64,000 nucleotides of DNA from Pseudomonadales bacterium (GCA_024234815.1 JACKNO010000001.1:930001-994000); one strand, 5' to 3'; positions 1-8,433 are shown, numbered from the stretch's first letter. Program-made: numbers and translations. The notes: generated by a model from the letters alone, not told the origin.

Positions 1-533
1 ACGACGAATTCCTGCTCGCGCCCTACATGACCCTGTCGGACAGCGATGCCGGGGCGGATGTGAAGCGCTGGATCGATGGGCTGTGGTCACGGGGGGAGGC
101 CATTCAGACCTATAGCCTGTTACAGCGCCTTAACACCGCAATCTATGAGAGCATGACGTATACGGTGCGCGAAGAACCCGGGGTCCAGACTGCGAGTACC
201 ACTCTCGGTGCGCGCGCGGGCTCTTGCCGGGATTTTGCACAGTTGTTCATGGCAGCCGCGAGGCGGTTGGGTCTGGCCGCCCGCTTTGTCACCGGCTATT
301 TGCACGACCCGCTGTCGCTGGTCGCCGGGGCGACCCACGCCTGGGCGGAGATCTACCTGCCAGGAGCGGGCTGGAAAGGATTTGATCCAACCATTGGCGC
401 CATTGTGGGCGCAGATCATATCCCCGTCGCGGTGGCTCGATTACCGGTTTCGGTGCCGCCGGTCGCCGGCTCCTACCGCGGAAACGCCAGCTCCGAACTT
501 GAAGTGGGCGTCTGGGTGAGCAGGTGCGCCTGA
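1..533 (+). CDS. Transglutaminase-like cysteine protease family protein (3' part only)
   Basis: The reading frame is open to the window edge, so the start lies outside. The visible part carries the transglutaminase core: GSCRDF with the nucleophilic Cys (codon at about 225), then ATHAWAEIYLPG with the His, then GFDPT with the Asp. This is the Cys-His-Asp triad of the COG1305 group. The C-terminus, HIPVAVARLPVSVPPVAGS, resembles the transglutaminases that usually sit beside alpha-E and ATP-grasp genes and the proteasome-like Anbu. Those partners would lie to the left, outside the window. An Anbu gene is present at 52235-52960 but far away. Whether it acts as a protease or as an amide-forming enzyme cannot be decided from sequence. 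Confidence 0.88.
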   Translation, partial: DEFLLAPYMTLSDSDAGADVKRWIDGLWSRGEAIQTYSLLQRLNTAIYESMTYTVREEPGVQTASTTLGARAGSCRDFAQLFMAAARRLGLAARFVTGYLHDPLSLVAGATHAWAEIYLPGAGWKGFDPTIGAIVGADHIPVAVARLPVSVPPVAGSYRGNASSELEVGVWVSRCA

Positions 534-553
534 TAGCGCTGTCGATTGTACCC

Positions 554-581
554 TTGGCCCGACGAACGTAGACTGTATTTT
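554..581 (+). promoter_or_regulatory. Weak candidate sigma70 promoter before the AbgT gene
   Basis: TTGGCC at 554-559 and TATTTT at 576-581 are 16 bases apart, and the start codon follows 22 bases later. The match to consensus is only partial and this is a guess. Confidence 0.25.
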
Positions 582-603
582 CACTCTTGCTCAGGTACGA
601 TCC

Positions 604-2151
604 ATGACACCAGAGGCCGTGTCCGAATCGCAGATTACCCGGCGCGCCCTGGCCGCCATAGAACGCGTGGGTAACAAGTTACCTGATCCGGCGGTATTGT
701 TTATCGCGCTCCTGCTGCTGGTCTGGATACTGTCCTGGTTCTTTTCGCTTTTCAGTTATGACCTGATCGACCCTCGCACTGGCGAACAACTGCTTGTTAG
801 CAACCAGTTATCCGCGAGCGCCATGACGCAGTTTATGTCGTCCATGGTGGCTACTTTCGCGCACTTTCATCCTATTGGTGTCGTGCTGGTCGCGATGCTG
901 GGCATTGGAGTTGCCGAACATACCGGTTTTATCAACAGTGCGTTGCGGGCGATGCTGGGTGTAACCGCGCGCTGGTTGCTGACGCCCATGATCATACTTG
1001 TAGGGATTATCAGCCACACGGCGGCGGACGCCGGCTATGTGCTGGTAATTCCCCTGGGGGGAATCATTTTTCACGCGGCGGGTCGGCACCCGCTGGCCGG
1101 GATAGCGGCGGCTTTCGCCGGTGTTTCCGGCGGTTTCTCTGCGAATTTCATTCCATCCGCCATCGACCCGATGCTGCAGGGAATATCACAGTCCGCGGCC
1201 CAGATTATTGACCCGGCAGTAGTCCTCAATCCACTCAATAACTTTTTCTTCACCGCTGCCTCCTCCATTCTCATTATTGGACTTGGCTGGCTGATCACTG
1301 ACCGCATAGTTGAGCCGCGCCTGGGCGCCAGCCCCGTGGATGCCGACATGGAGGCCCAGCCCGGGATGGAAGCCCTGCAGGAGAACGAGAGCAGGGCTCT
1401 GCGCCTGGCACTGTGGGTCATGGCTCTTGCTATCGGGTTGCTGGTCATGTCGGCCTGGTCCGCCGATTCCGCGTGGCGGGGGCCAGAGGGTTCGTTGACC
1501 GAACGCGGCGCCCCACTGATGGCGTCCATCGTCCCGCTGATTTTTGTCTTGTTCCTGTTGCCCGGCGTGGCCTATGGTGTCGCCGCGGGTACCGTGAAAA
1601 GTAGCCGCGACGTAATTGCGGGCATGACGGCGTCGATGAACAGCATGGCCTACTACCTGGTCATCATGTTTTTCATAGCGCAGTTTATCTATGCGTTCGC
1701 ACAATCCAACCTGGGTGTATTGCTGGCGCTTGAGGGCGCTGCGTGGCTGAAATCCATGGGCTTGCCGGGACCGCTGATGATAGCGGGCATCGTGCTGTTG
1801 ACGGGCATTCTCAACCTGTTTGTGGGCTCCGCATCGGCGAAGTGGGCACTGCTTGCGCCGATTTTCGTTCCCATGCTGATGGAGTTGGGTATTTCACCGG
1901 ACCTTACCCAGGCCGCCTATCGGGTGGGCGACTCCACGACAAACATTATCACGCCCCTGATGCCCTATTTTCCGCTGGTAGTGGTGTACTGCCAGCGCTA
2001 TATCGCCCAGACCGGCATCGGTACAGTCACCGCACTGATGCTGCCCTACTCGGTCAGCTTCATCATCGCCTGGACCCTGTTCCTGTTGTTGTACTGGTCG
2101 CTGGAAATCCCGCTGGGCTTGCAGTCCACTTACATCTGGGTGACAGGCTAA
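604..2151 (+). CDS. AbgT family transporter (p-aminobenzoyl-glutamate transporter family)
   Basis: The 515-residue polytopic inner-membrane protein has the usual length for the AbgT family. Family features are the N-terminal NKLPDPAVLF segment, a block around SGGFSANFIPSAIDPML, and the C-terminal signature SAKWALLAPIFVPML followed by YRVGDSTTNIITPLMPYFP. AbgT proteins use the proton motive force to move p-aminobenzoyl-glutamate, and some export sulfonamides; the substrate here is not known. The ATG has only a weak Shine-Dalgarno (AGGTA). It is transcribed alone and ends 19 bases from the convergent PilZ gene, with no clear terminator between them. Confidence 0.93.
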   Translation: MTPEAVSESQITRRALAAIERVGNKLPDPAVLFIALLLLVWILSWFFSLFSYDLIDPRTGEQLLVSNQLSASAMTQFMSSMVATFAHFHPIGVVLVAMLGIGVAEHTGFINSALRAMLGVTARWLLTPMIILVGIISHTAADAGYVLVIPLGGIIFHAAGRHPLAGIAAAFAGVSGGFSANFIPSAIDPMLQGISQSAAQIIDPAVVLNPLNNFFFTAASSILIIGLGWLITDRIVEPRLGASPVDADMEAQPGMEALQENESRALRLALWVMALAIGLLVMSAWSADSAWRGPEGSLTERGAPLMASIVPLIFVLFLLPGVAYGVAAGTVKSSRDVIAGMTASMNSMAYYLVIMFFIAQFIYAFAQSNLGVLLALEGAAWLKSMGLPGPLMIAGIVLLTGILNLFVGSASAKWALLAPIFVPMLMELGISPDLTQAAYRVGDSTTNIITPLMPYFPLVVVYCQRYIAQTGIGTVTALMLPYSVSFIIAWTLFLLLYWSLEIPLGLQSTYIWVTG

Positions 2152-2170
2152 CTGCGGGTGGCGCCCGGAT

Positions 2171-2563
2171 TTACTCCAGCGCCTCGGTGACTACGTTTGA
2201 TGTTTCCAGCTCCCCGAGCAGTTTGAGCCAGGTGCTGATGTCCGAGTCATCGGCATTGAACAGGGTCAGGCCGGCATCCCAGGCAGGCTCATTGCCGGTA
2301 CCGGGCAGCGGGTTGCACCATCTTACCTCAGCGACCAGGTACAGGGTGCCGCCCTCGGCGGGCAGTTGTACCGCGACCTGGAGGATGGCATCCACCGGTA
2401 TCGGCTGGTCCAGGTTGATCCGCAGCCCCACCCCGGAGATATCCACGGTCTTGCCGCGCAGGATCCTGGCTGCGTCGTTACTGCCGAACTCCGGTGACAC
2501 CAGTTCGATAAATACACTGTTTTCAACCGGGAATCTCAGGCCCTGCCTAATCTGTTCCGGCAT
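2171..2563 (-). CDS. PilZ domain protein
   Basis: The protein has about 130 residues and a single PilZ domain. It shows both c-di-GMP-binding signatures: RQGLRF (RxxxR) near the N-terminus and DISGVG (D/NxSxxG) about 35 residues later. The start is placed at the ATG at 2561-2563 because AAGGAG at 2573-2578 lies 9 bases upstream; an in-frame GTG at 2581 has no such site. It lies 48 bases downstream of the DUF1631 gene on the same strand, so the two are probably one operon. DUF1631 proteins often carry PilZ-like domains themselves, which supports a shared role in c-di-GMP-linked behaviour. Confidence 0.87.
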   Translation of the reverse strand: MPEQIRQGLRFPVENSVFIELVSPEFGSNDAARILRGKTVDISGVGLRINLDQPIPVDAILQVAVQLPAEGGTLYLVAEVRWCNPLPGTGNEPAWDAGLTLFNADDSDISTWLKLLGELETSNVVTEALE

Positions 2564-2611
2564 CGGTTGATCTCCTTGCACCTGTATCGCCCTGCTGCCT
2601 GCGCCGGCACA

Positions 2612-4624
2612 TCAGCTGTTTGCCTGTGTCTGGATCCGGGCGACCTCGTCCCTGAACCCGGACCGGGCCTCGAGGATGTCCACCACACCGCGCGTGATGC
2701 GTATTAATAACTCCCTGCCGCCCAGCTGTTGTATTTTTTTGCCCTCACAATCCACGAAAATGTAGTGGTCGCGTTCCCTGTCGTAGACAGCGAGTCGCGC
2801 CAGGGTCGCCTCGTCGCCGTCCCGAAAACCAAGCCAGGTACCCATGGGCAGATTCAGGTTCATAGCGTCGGTTTGTCCCGCCTCCCGGGCCTGCCCGGTC
2901 CCGGCACGTGTGCGTTCAAGGTCCGCCTGTTCCCGGTATCGCCGGGAGATTTCCACCCATTGCTCCTGTAGTTGCAATGCCTGCGCCTTCTCCTTTATCA
3001 GTTGCTGGCGCTCTTTCTGCAGCCGTGCGCGCCGCGCTTGCTCGGCCTGCTCCTGTTCCCGCCTGAGTCGCTCGGCCTCCTCTTCCTCGCGCCGTTGTTT
3101 CTCAAGCTGTTCCTGTTCCTGCCGCAGGCGCTCCTGTTCCATGCGTTCCTGCTCGGCTCGTTCCCGCGCACGCCGGGCCTGTTCCAGTTCAGCCTGCCTG
3201 CGTTGCTCTTCCCTTATCCGGGCTTTCTCCGCGGCGACCCCGGTCAGTTCGTCCAGGTCATCCTCGGTTTCGAGGCCCGCGCTGCGGGCCAGACTTCTGC
3301 TGAAGCACTCATCGCCATCGAGCAGGGTCACCGTACGATTAGCCATCAGCCTGGCGAACTCCGCGAAGCTGTGCTGCAAAACCTTGATACCGGCCTGGTT
3401 GGCAAACAGCAATTGCTGGTCTTCCTCCATGCGCATCACGAGGAAAGCTCGCAATGCCGGACTGTTGGTGGTATCCATGATGATCCACTGACCCTCGTGA
3501 ATCTGGTCCAGGGAGTGATTCCTGGGGCGCTTTCCAGCTTCGCTACCGGGCAGTGCGAGCGGGGCGATTCTTTGCAGTTCCAGTGACTGTTGGCGCAGTA
3601 TCCTCGCGTGGAGATGTTCGACAAGTTCCAGGACCTCGTCGACCGCGCCGCCATCGTGCTGCAGGCTGAGCAGCCAGCGCCTCAGCTCTTCCGGCAGCCG
3701 GGAAACCTGTTCGAAAATTTGCTGTCGGCGAGCATTGCCCTCATCGTCGACCGGGTCCTGAAGTGAAGCCAGCAGATCGGAGGTGGTACGGGACATGCTT
3801 TCCCATTCAGCGGAATTCTCGCCAAATTTCAGCAGAACCAGCTGTGCGCTGTCGTACCAGGGACCTTTTAGAACACGGCCTATGCTCTCCGGAGCAGGAA
3901 AAGCATCCAGTGCGGCATTAATCATCAGGGCGGCCTGGCGCTTGCTTTGAGCGACCCGGATGCGACCCTGCTCGGCCTCGATCAGGCGCTGTGTCATCCT
4001 GCTCGTACGCTCACGGGCCCTGGCGATATTGGCCGCCATCTCTGTGTTGATGGCTGCCAGCTTTTGCCCACGGGTACCAAAGCCGGCCAGGGCGGCATCA
4101 ACCGCCTTGCGGACCTGTTCCTGGTGAGTCTCCCCGAGCCGGCCCAGGCGCGGCTGCCAGCCGATAGCGTTTTGCTGGATAGTATCCAGCAACTTGTGCA
4201 GGGGGTGCGCTCCCGGGGTGAGAAAGCCGGGGTCGGTAACAGCGCTGATCGCGAGCAGTGGCTTGAGCCTGCGCATTTCGCCTGCCAGTGGCTCTTCGAT
4301 ACAGAGGTGATTTTCCCAGTCCTTGAGCGCAGCTCCCAGCCAGCTCAGAATTGCGCCTTGCTCCCTGCCCGGGAGTGCGGGGTCGCCAATCGCCTCGGTC
4401 TGGGCAAGTATCCCCTCCAGCGGGCTGTACTTGTCGTAATCAACCTTGCGCAGGTAGCCGAGCAGTTCATCCGCTTGCATGAACAATTCTGCGGCACCGA
4501 ACGAAGCGGTACCCGCATAGCGCGCCATCACCCGCTTTTGCAGTGAACAGGGAAGTGGAAAATGTTCGGCTTTCAGTTTCAGCGGTTCAATTTCCAGATA
4601 GTCAGTTCCGGTGGCGGCCGGCAA
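2612..4624 (-). CDS. DUF1631 family protein with two PilZ-like segments and a long coiled coil
   Basis: The roughly 670-residue cytoplasmic protein contains the DUF1631 motif HPLHKLLDTIQQNAIGWQP near residues 140-158. Residues 463-575 are almost entirely Glu, Gln and Arg and should form a long coiled coil. Two segments resemble each other and the usual DUF1631 C-terminal domain: residues 378-446 (GQWIIMD, LLFANQAGIKVL, FSRSL) and residues 595-670 (GTWLGFRDG, YIFVDCEGKKIQ, FRDEV). The start is uncertain. The TTG at 4622-4624 has no well-placed ribosome site and the frame stays open further upstream. Function is unknown; the neighbouring PilZ gene suggests c-di-GMP signalling. Confidence 0.85.
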   Translation of the reverse strand: MPAATGTDYLEIEPLKLKAEHFPLPCSLQKRVMARYAGTASFGAAELFMQADELLGYLRKVDYDKYSPLEGILAQTEAIGDPALPGREQGAILSWLGAALKDWENHLCIEEPLAGEMRRLKPLLAISAVTDPGFLTPGAHPLHKLLDTIQQNAIGWQPRLGRLGETHQEQVRKAVDAALAGFGTRGQKLAAINTEMAANIARARERTSRMTQRLIEAEQGRIRVAQSKRQAALMINAALDAFPAPESIGRVLKGPWYDSAQLVLLKFGENSAEWESMSRTTSDLLASLQDPVDDEGNARRQQIFEQVSRLPEELRRWLLSLQHDGGAVDEVLELVEHLHARILRQQSLELQRIAPLALPGSEAGKRPRNHSLDQIHEGQWIIMDTTNSPALRAFLVMRMEEDQQLLFANQAGIKVLQHSFAEFARLMANRTVTLLDGDECFSRSLARSAGLETEDDLDELTGVAAEKARIREEQRRQAELEQARRARERAEQERMEQERLRQEQEQLEKQRREEEEAERLRREQEQAEQARRARLQKERQQLIKEKAQALQLQEQWVEISRRYREQADLERTRAGTGQAREAGQTDAMNLNLPMGTWLGFRDGDEATLARLAVYDRERDHYIFVDCEGKKIQQLGGRELLIRITRGVVDILEARSGFRDEVARIQTQANS

Positions 4625-4866
4625 CTCCGGGACATTTTCTTTCAGGCGGACTGCTTGCCACCTGCAGCCTCGTAAATCAAGGCTGTCGCAGGCAGGGCAG
4701 CCTCAATCCTGACCACTTGATTTTCCGCGGTAGCTGCAAGTTTTGCAGGGGAGCCATGGGAGTTTTGGAAGCTCTTTGGGAAACGGGCCGGGATATACTC
4801 CAACGGCACTAGGTTATTGCATTCAGCACTGGAATGGCAAGCGCCCACGAACCTTCCCGCACGGCG

Positions 4867-5073
4867 CTAGCCGGGGCGATATTCGAGAATGTCTCCGGGC
4901 TGGCAGTCGAGGTAAGCGCAGATAGCGGCCAGTGTCTCGAATCTGACCCCCTTGACCTTGCCCCGTTTCAAAAGAGAGAGATTGGCCTCGGTGATATTGA
5001 TTGCGCGCGCAAGCTCCCGGGAGCTCATTTTCCTCTGGGCCATCACCACATCAAGGTTGACGATTATCGACAT
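4867..5073 (-). CDS. Small Cro/CI-type HTH regulator (YozG-like)
   Basis: The 68-residue protein is essentially one helix-turn-helix domain: MSSRELARAINITEANLSLLKRG is the HTH core, followed by FETLAAICAYLDCQPGDILEY. This is the YozG/XRE short-regulator pattern. The start ATG at 5071-5073 overlaps the stop of the upstream DUF2975 gene (TAATG), so translation is coupled. DUF2975 membrane proteins are commonly paired with exactly this type of regulator. Autoregulation through the repeated TATTGTAAT boxes at 5657-5686 is plausible but not shown. Confidence 0.9.
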   Translation of the reverse strand: MSIIVNLDVVMAQRKMSSRELARAINITEANLSLLKRGKVKGVRFETLAAICAYLDCQPGDILEYRPG

Positions 5074-5585
5074 TATACGAAACCCTTGTTTTCTTCGTTG
5101 ATACGCTGGGCCTCTCTCAGAATATGCACGATCAACAATAGGACGGTGAGTTCGGCTACCGTGCCCGCGTCGATGACGATACTGGCATCGATGGGGCCGT
5201 CCGATTGCGCGAGCGACGCCGATATGAGTGGCAGCAACAGCTGGTAGGCGAAGCTGGCAACCTTGAGCCACACCAGCCAGAGATAGCAGGTCATGGAGGC
5301 ATCCGAGAAGAAGCAGCCAGCCGCATAGGCGCCGAACAGGCGCTGCAACCAGTAGATTCCGAGAATAAAAAATACTCCCACCGGCACCAGCAGGGCAGCC
5401 GCGGCGGAGCCACTGATAGCGCCGCTTTGCACGAGGACTGCGAGCTGTTCATCGCCAACGCTGAGCCAATTCTGCCCCGATGCGAACAGCGCCACGCCGA
5501 CGCCGCTGACTATGAGCGCACCGAAGGCGATTACCAGGTAGCGCAGCACCCGGCTGGTTGTCTTTACTCGTTCCAATGCTTGCAT
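5073..5585 (-). CDS. DUF2975 family membrane protein
   Basis: The 170-residue protein has four predicted membrane segments, roughly at residues 15-32, 62-80, 100-122 and 143-158, and ends with the typical EAQRINEENKGFV tail. The start ATG is preceded by GGGAGA. It shares one base with the following HTH gene. The function of DUF2975 proteins is not established; membrane protein plus tiny HTH regulator is a recurrent two-gene module that may sense a membrane signal. The AT-rich upstream region differs from the surrounding GC-rich DNA. Confidence 0.88.
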   Translation of the reverse strand: MQALERVKTTSRVLRYLVIAFGALIVSGVGVALFASGQNWLSVGDEQLAVLVQSGAISGSAAAALLVPVGVFFILGIYWLQRLFGAYAAGCFFSDASMTCYLWLVWLKVASFAYQLLLPLISASLAQSDGPIDASIVIDAGTVAELTVLLLIVHILREAQRINEENKGFV

Positions 5586-5656
5586 TTCAGCGGTTCTCCC
5601 CGGGTGAACAAGAGCTGGCTCGCATTGTCACACATTTCCATATTAAAACAAATAAT

Positions 5657-5686
5657 TATTGTAATACGATAAAAAAATATTGTAAT
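5657..5686. promoter_or_regulatory. Two direct TATTGTAAT boxes, 21 bp apart
   Basis: TATTGTAAT occurs at 5657-5665 and again at 5678-5686, exactly two helical turns apart. The repeats lie in a markedly AT-rich stretch between the divergent DUF2975/HTH operon and the protease gene at 5733. The spacing suits a regulator binding one face of DNA; the HTH protein at 4867-5073 is the obvious candidate. This is inference. Confidence 0.45.
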
Positions 5687-5732
5687 GTGGTGTCCAGGGT
5701 TTAGGTAAAGCCATTACTGGAGGAGGCAACAG

Positions 5733-7088
5733 ATGATCGCAGCAGTTACCCGCCTTGCCGCCGGTCGAGCCCGCGATCGCCGGTCGGGGGGAAAAGCGTG
5801 GCCTGCAGTGCGCTGGAAAGGTATAGCCCTCCTGGTGCTGGGACTTTCGTGCGGGGGTTGTCAGGTGATGGATATGATTCGCTTCAGTTATGACAACGCC
5901 AAGGCCACGCACAACTGGGCTGGCGTAGACCACGAGACCTCCGTCCCGTTTACCCTGATCGATAACCATATAATCCTGCCGGTGCGGATAAACGGCAGTG
6001 AACCGATGAATTTTGTGCTGGACAGTGGCGCCGGTGCCTCTGTCATCATGGATAGTCGGCGTACCAGGTCGCTTGGCTTGCAGGCAAGCAGTCAGATAGG
6101 GGTCTCGGGTGTGGGTGCCGGCCCCGACCCGGTCGCGAATATAGTCCGCAATGCAACACTCGCGGTGGGATCACTACGGCTGGAGGGTCTGTCGGTAGTT
6201 CACCTGCCCATCGACTCGGTTCCGTTCTTTTTCGAGTTGGACGATGTTTACTTCGATGGGGTCATAGGCGCCCCGTTTTTCGAGCGTTTTAGCATAGCTA
6301 TTGACTACGATGCACGGCTCGTCACGTTCTCCGACCCGCCCGCAACCGCAGCAGTTCACGGCCGTGGCGACGAGTGGACCTCCATACCCCTGCAAATTGA
6401 AGACGGTGTGCCCTATGTCAGGGCGCAGGTGACCAATGCGCAGGGTGTGGAGGTGACGGTAAAATTGCTGGCGGATACCGGGGCCCGGGAGGCGCTGTCC
6501 CTCACGCCGGACACCCATGCGGGCTTGCGGGCACCCACAAAGTACTTCGAGACTGTGAGCAAGGGCCTGTCCGGCGACATAGTCAGCCACGTGACCATGT
6601 TGGGGTCGTTCGCGGTGGGGCCGTACCGGACAGGCGAGCTGCCAGTGAGTTTTGCCCTGGCAGGTGGCGAGACCGAAAATAACAGCAACGGCATCCTCGG
6701 TAATGCGCTGCTGAGCAGATTCAATCTGGTATTCGATTACAGAAACGAACAGCTATTACTCACCCCGAATCGGCGTTTCGCGGAACCGCTGCTTGCCGAC
6801 AGGAGTGGCCTGTTGATCAGGCCCCATCGCCGTGGCGCCATTGTGCGGGATATCGCACCGGATTCTGCCGCAGCCTACAGCAGCATTAAAGTCGGGGATA
6901 TTATTACGTCATTTGACGCGTTTCCCGTTCAGGAGCAATCGGTCGGTGACCTGAAACACGCGCTGGCGTCCGGCGTTGAATCCGTAGAGCTTTGCTGGTG
7001 GACAGGGGTAGATTCCATGTGCGAGACATTGGTTCTGGCGAGCCGATTCAGGTCGCATGCCCAATGTATGACACCAGCCTGCTCATGA
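5733..7088 (+). CDS. Exported retropepsin-like aspartic protease with C-terminal PDZ domain
   Basis: The 451-residue protein has a basic N-terminus and a hydrophobic stretch (residues 29-39) ending in SCGGC, so it is an exported protein and possibly a lipoprotein with a non-standard lipobox. Two similar aspartyl-protease lobes follow. The first has FVLDSGAGASVIM (Asp 97) and DGVIGAPFFERFSIAIDY. The second has LLADTGAREALSL (Asp 248) and NGILGNALLSRFNLVFDY. Residues about 355-435 look like a PDZ domain (VRDIAPDSAAAYSSIKVGDIITSF). A strong GGAGGAGG Shine-Dalgarno supports the start. Both catalytic Asp residues are present in one chain, unlike the usual homodimeric retropepsins. The substrate is unknown. 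Confidence 0.87.
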   Translation: MIAAVTRLAAGRARDRRSGGKAWPAVRWKGIALLVLGLSCGGCQVMDMIRFSYDNAKATHNWAGVDHETSVPFTLIDNHIILPVRINGSEPMNFVLDSGAGASVIMDSRRTRSLGLQASSQIGVSGVGAGPDPVANIVRNATLAVGSLRLEGLSVVHLPIDSVPFFFELDDVYFDGVIGAPFFERFSIAIDYDARLVTFSDPPATAAVHGRGDEWTSIPLQIEDGVPYVRAQVTNAQGVEVTVKLLADTGAREALSLTPDTHAGLRAPTKYFETVSKGLSGDIVSHVTMLGSFAVGPYRTGELPVSFALAGGETENNSNGILGNALLSRFNLVFDYRNEQLLLTPNRRFAEPLLADRSGLLIRPHRRGAIVRDIAPDSAAAYSSIKVGDIITSFDAFPVQEQSVGDLKHALASGVESVELCWWTGVDSMCETLVLASRFRSHAQCMTPACS

Positions 7089-7160
7089 AAGGCACTATTG
7101 TGAGGATAATCTGTCTATACTGTCGCGTTCTGCGAATCAACTTACTGTCTGGGGAATCTC

Positions 7161-7931
7161 ATGAAAGGAAATATCTTTACTTTGGCTTTGACCGTGCTGT
7201 TTACCGCACTGCCGGGCCCACAGTTGCTGGCTGCTGAGTATGATGCCGTCAAATCCAAACTGGAAAACGCCATGGCGTCGGATGTCCGAACCAGCGCCGA
7301 TATCGAGCGCGACGGCAATCGTAAGCCGGTTGAAACGCTGGAATTTTTTGGCCTTCGCGATGATATGAAAATCGTGGAGCTGTTTCCCGGGGGCGGCTGG
7401 TATACGGCGCTACTGGCGCCGGTCATGGCTGACAACGGGGAATTCTACGTGGCGTTTGGCACCTCGCGTGTGCAGGAAACGCTCATGGGCAAGCCGGGTT
7501 ACGAGAAAATCCAGATTCTTGGCGCTGACGCTAAAATGAGCCGCGCGGAAGGCGCCCGTTATTACACCGCGAGCAACACCGACCTGGACGTCGAAGATGT
7601 CGATATGGTTCTCACGTTTCGCAACTATCACAACTTCGACGAGGCCTCCCGCATCGCGCTGAACCAGTCTGTCTTCAAGGCGCTGAAGCCGGGCGGTATT
7701 TACGCGGTGGTCGATCATACCCGTCGTCATATGCAGGGGGACAATGACGAGAACCGCCGTCGTCTGGACCCTGTGCAAGCCATCAAGGAAATCCAGGCTG
7801 CCGGGTTCGAATTTGTCGACTACTCAGACCTGCACTACCGGCCGGATGATGAGCTGCTTTACGAGGTGGGTCGAAAAACTGTTACCGGCAACACGGATCG
7901 CTGGACGCTCAAATTCCGCAAGCCCCTATAG
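7161..7931 (+). CDS. Exported SAM-dependent methyltransferase-like protein (COG4798 type)
   Basis: The 256-residue protein starts with a signal peptide (residues 1-25, cleavage after LLAA). The mature part has a class I methyltransferase fold: the SAM-binding motif VELFPGGGWYTALLAP, then VDMVLTFRNYHNF, and LKPGGIYAVVDH. This is the predicted methyltransferase family COG4798, many members of which carry signal peptides. Its substrate, and how an exported enzyme would obtain SAM, are unknown. The ATG is preceded by GGGGAA. It stands 72 bases after the protease gene and may be co-transcribed. Confidence 0.88.
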   Translation: MKGNIFTLALTVLFTALPGPQLLAAEYDAVKSKLENAMASDVRTSADIERDGNRKPVETLEFFGLRDDMKIVELFPGGGWYTALLAPVMADNGEFYVAFGTSRVQETLMGKPGYEKIQILGADAKMSRAEGARYYTASNTDLDVEDVDMVLTFRNYHNFDEASRIALNQSVFKALKPGGIYAVVDHTRRHMQGDNDENRRRLDPVQAIKEIQAAGFEFVDYSDLHYRPDDELLYEVGRKTVTGNTDRWTLKFRKPL

Positions 7932-8085
7932 ACGGGGCGCCTCAGGGCTCGTGGGTGTAACCTGCAAGCCGATGCCGGTACTGTGCATGGCCCCGGGCCG
8001 CTGCGCCGGGGTCACCACGCCCAGCAGCAGATGGATGCGGTGAGGGTGCGCGTCCGTGTGTGCATACCGGTATACTCGTTTCAGT

Positions 8086-8379
8086 CTATCCCTTCGCGGC
8101 GAGCGCGGTAACGTTTGACGGCTCCTGCTCTTCTTCGCTGCCAATCTGCAGCAGCAGGTCCGGATTTCCCTTGCAGGCGGCTATCAGCGTGTTTTTGTTC
8201 CTGGACAATAACAGGCCAATGTTCTCCGCATCCTGCTCGCTTAATCCTTCAATCTGTTTGCTGAGGAACAGGCCAAAATTCTCCGCCAGTTCCAGCATCT
8301 TGTCATGGGCGTCGGCATCTTTTTTATTGTCAAACATAGTGTCATCCCGATCACATTTCCACATTGCTACTACGGCCAC
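8086..8379 (-). CDS. yebG: YebG family SOS-response protein
   Basis: The 97-residue protein aligns along its length with YebG: N-terminal MAV, the NKKDADAHDKMLELAENFGLFL block, a central EGLSEQDAENIGLLLSRNK and an acidic SEEEQE tail. The start is a GTG at 8377-8379 with AGGTG just upstream; an ATG one base before it is out of frame and soon stops. A LexA box at 8418-8433 places it under SOS control, as in Escherichia coli. YebG is DNA-damage induced and its exact molecular role is unclear. Confidence 0.9.
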   Translation of the reverse strand: MAVVAMWKCDRDDTMFDNKKDADAHDKMLELAENFGLFLSKQIEGLSEQDAENIGLLLSRNKNTLIAACKGNPDLLLQIGSEEEQEPSNVTALAAKG

Positions 8380-8417
8380 ATGTCACCTCGTGTATGGGTT
8401 ATTGGATTCGCCTAATA

Positions 8418-8433
8418 CTGTATATATGTACAG
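8418..8433 (-). promoter_or_regulatory. LexA (SOS) box
   Basis: The sequence has the form CTGT-N8-ACAG with an alternating AT core, the gammaproteobacterial LexA operator, and lies 38 bases upstream of the yebG start. Confidence 0.9.

Noticed and set aside
1743..2570. Plus-strand 275-codon frame overlapping the AbgT and PilZ genes
   Set aside because: It is a shadow of AbgT in another frame, runs against the well-supported PilZ gene, and its composition is not protein-like.
2844..3586. Long plus-strand frames rich in Ser, Arg, Cys and Leu opposite the DUF1631 gene
   Set aside because: They mirror the repetitive Glu/Gln/Arg codons of the coiled coil and have no protein-like composition.
7926..8144. 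Minus-strand frame with G/C-rich third positions behind the exported methyltransferase gene
   Set aside because: No convincing start and no family; it overlaps the end of the methyltransferase gene and its composition may be due to overall GC content.
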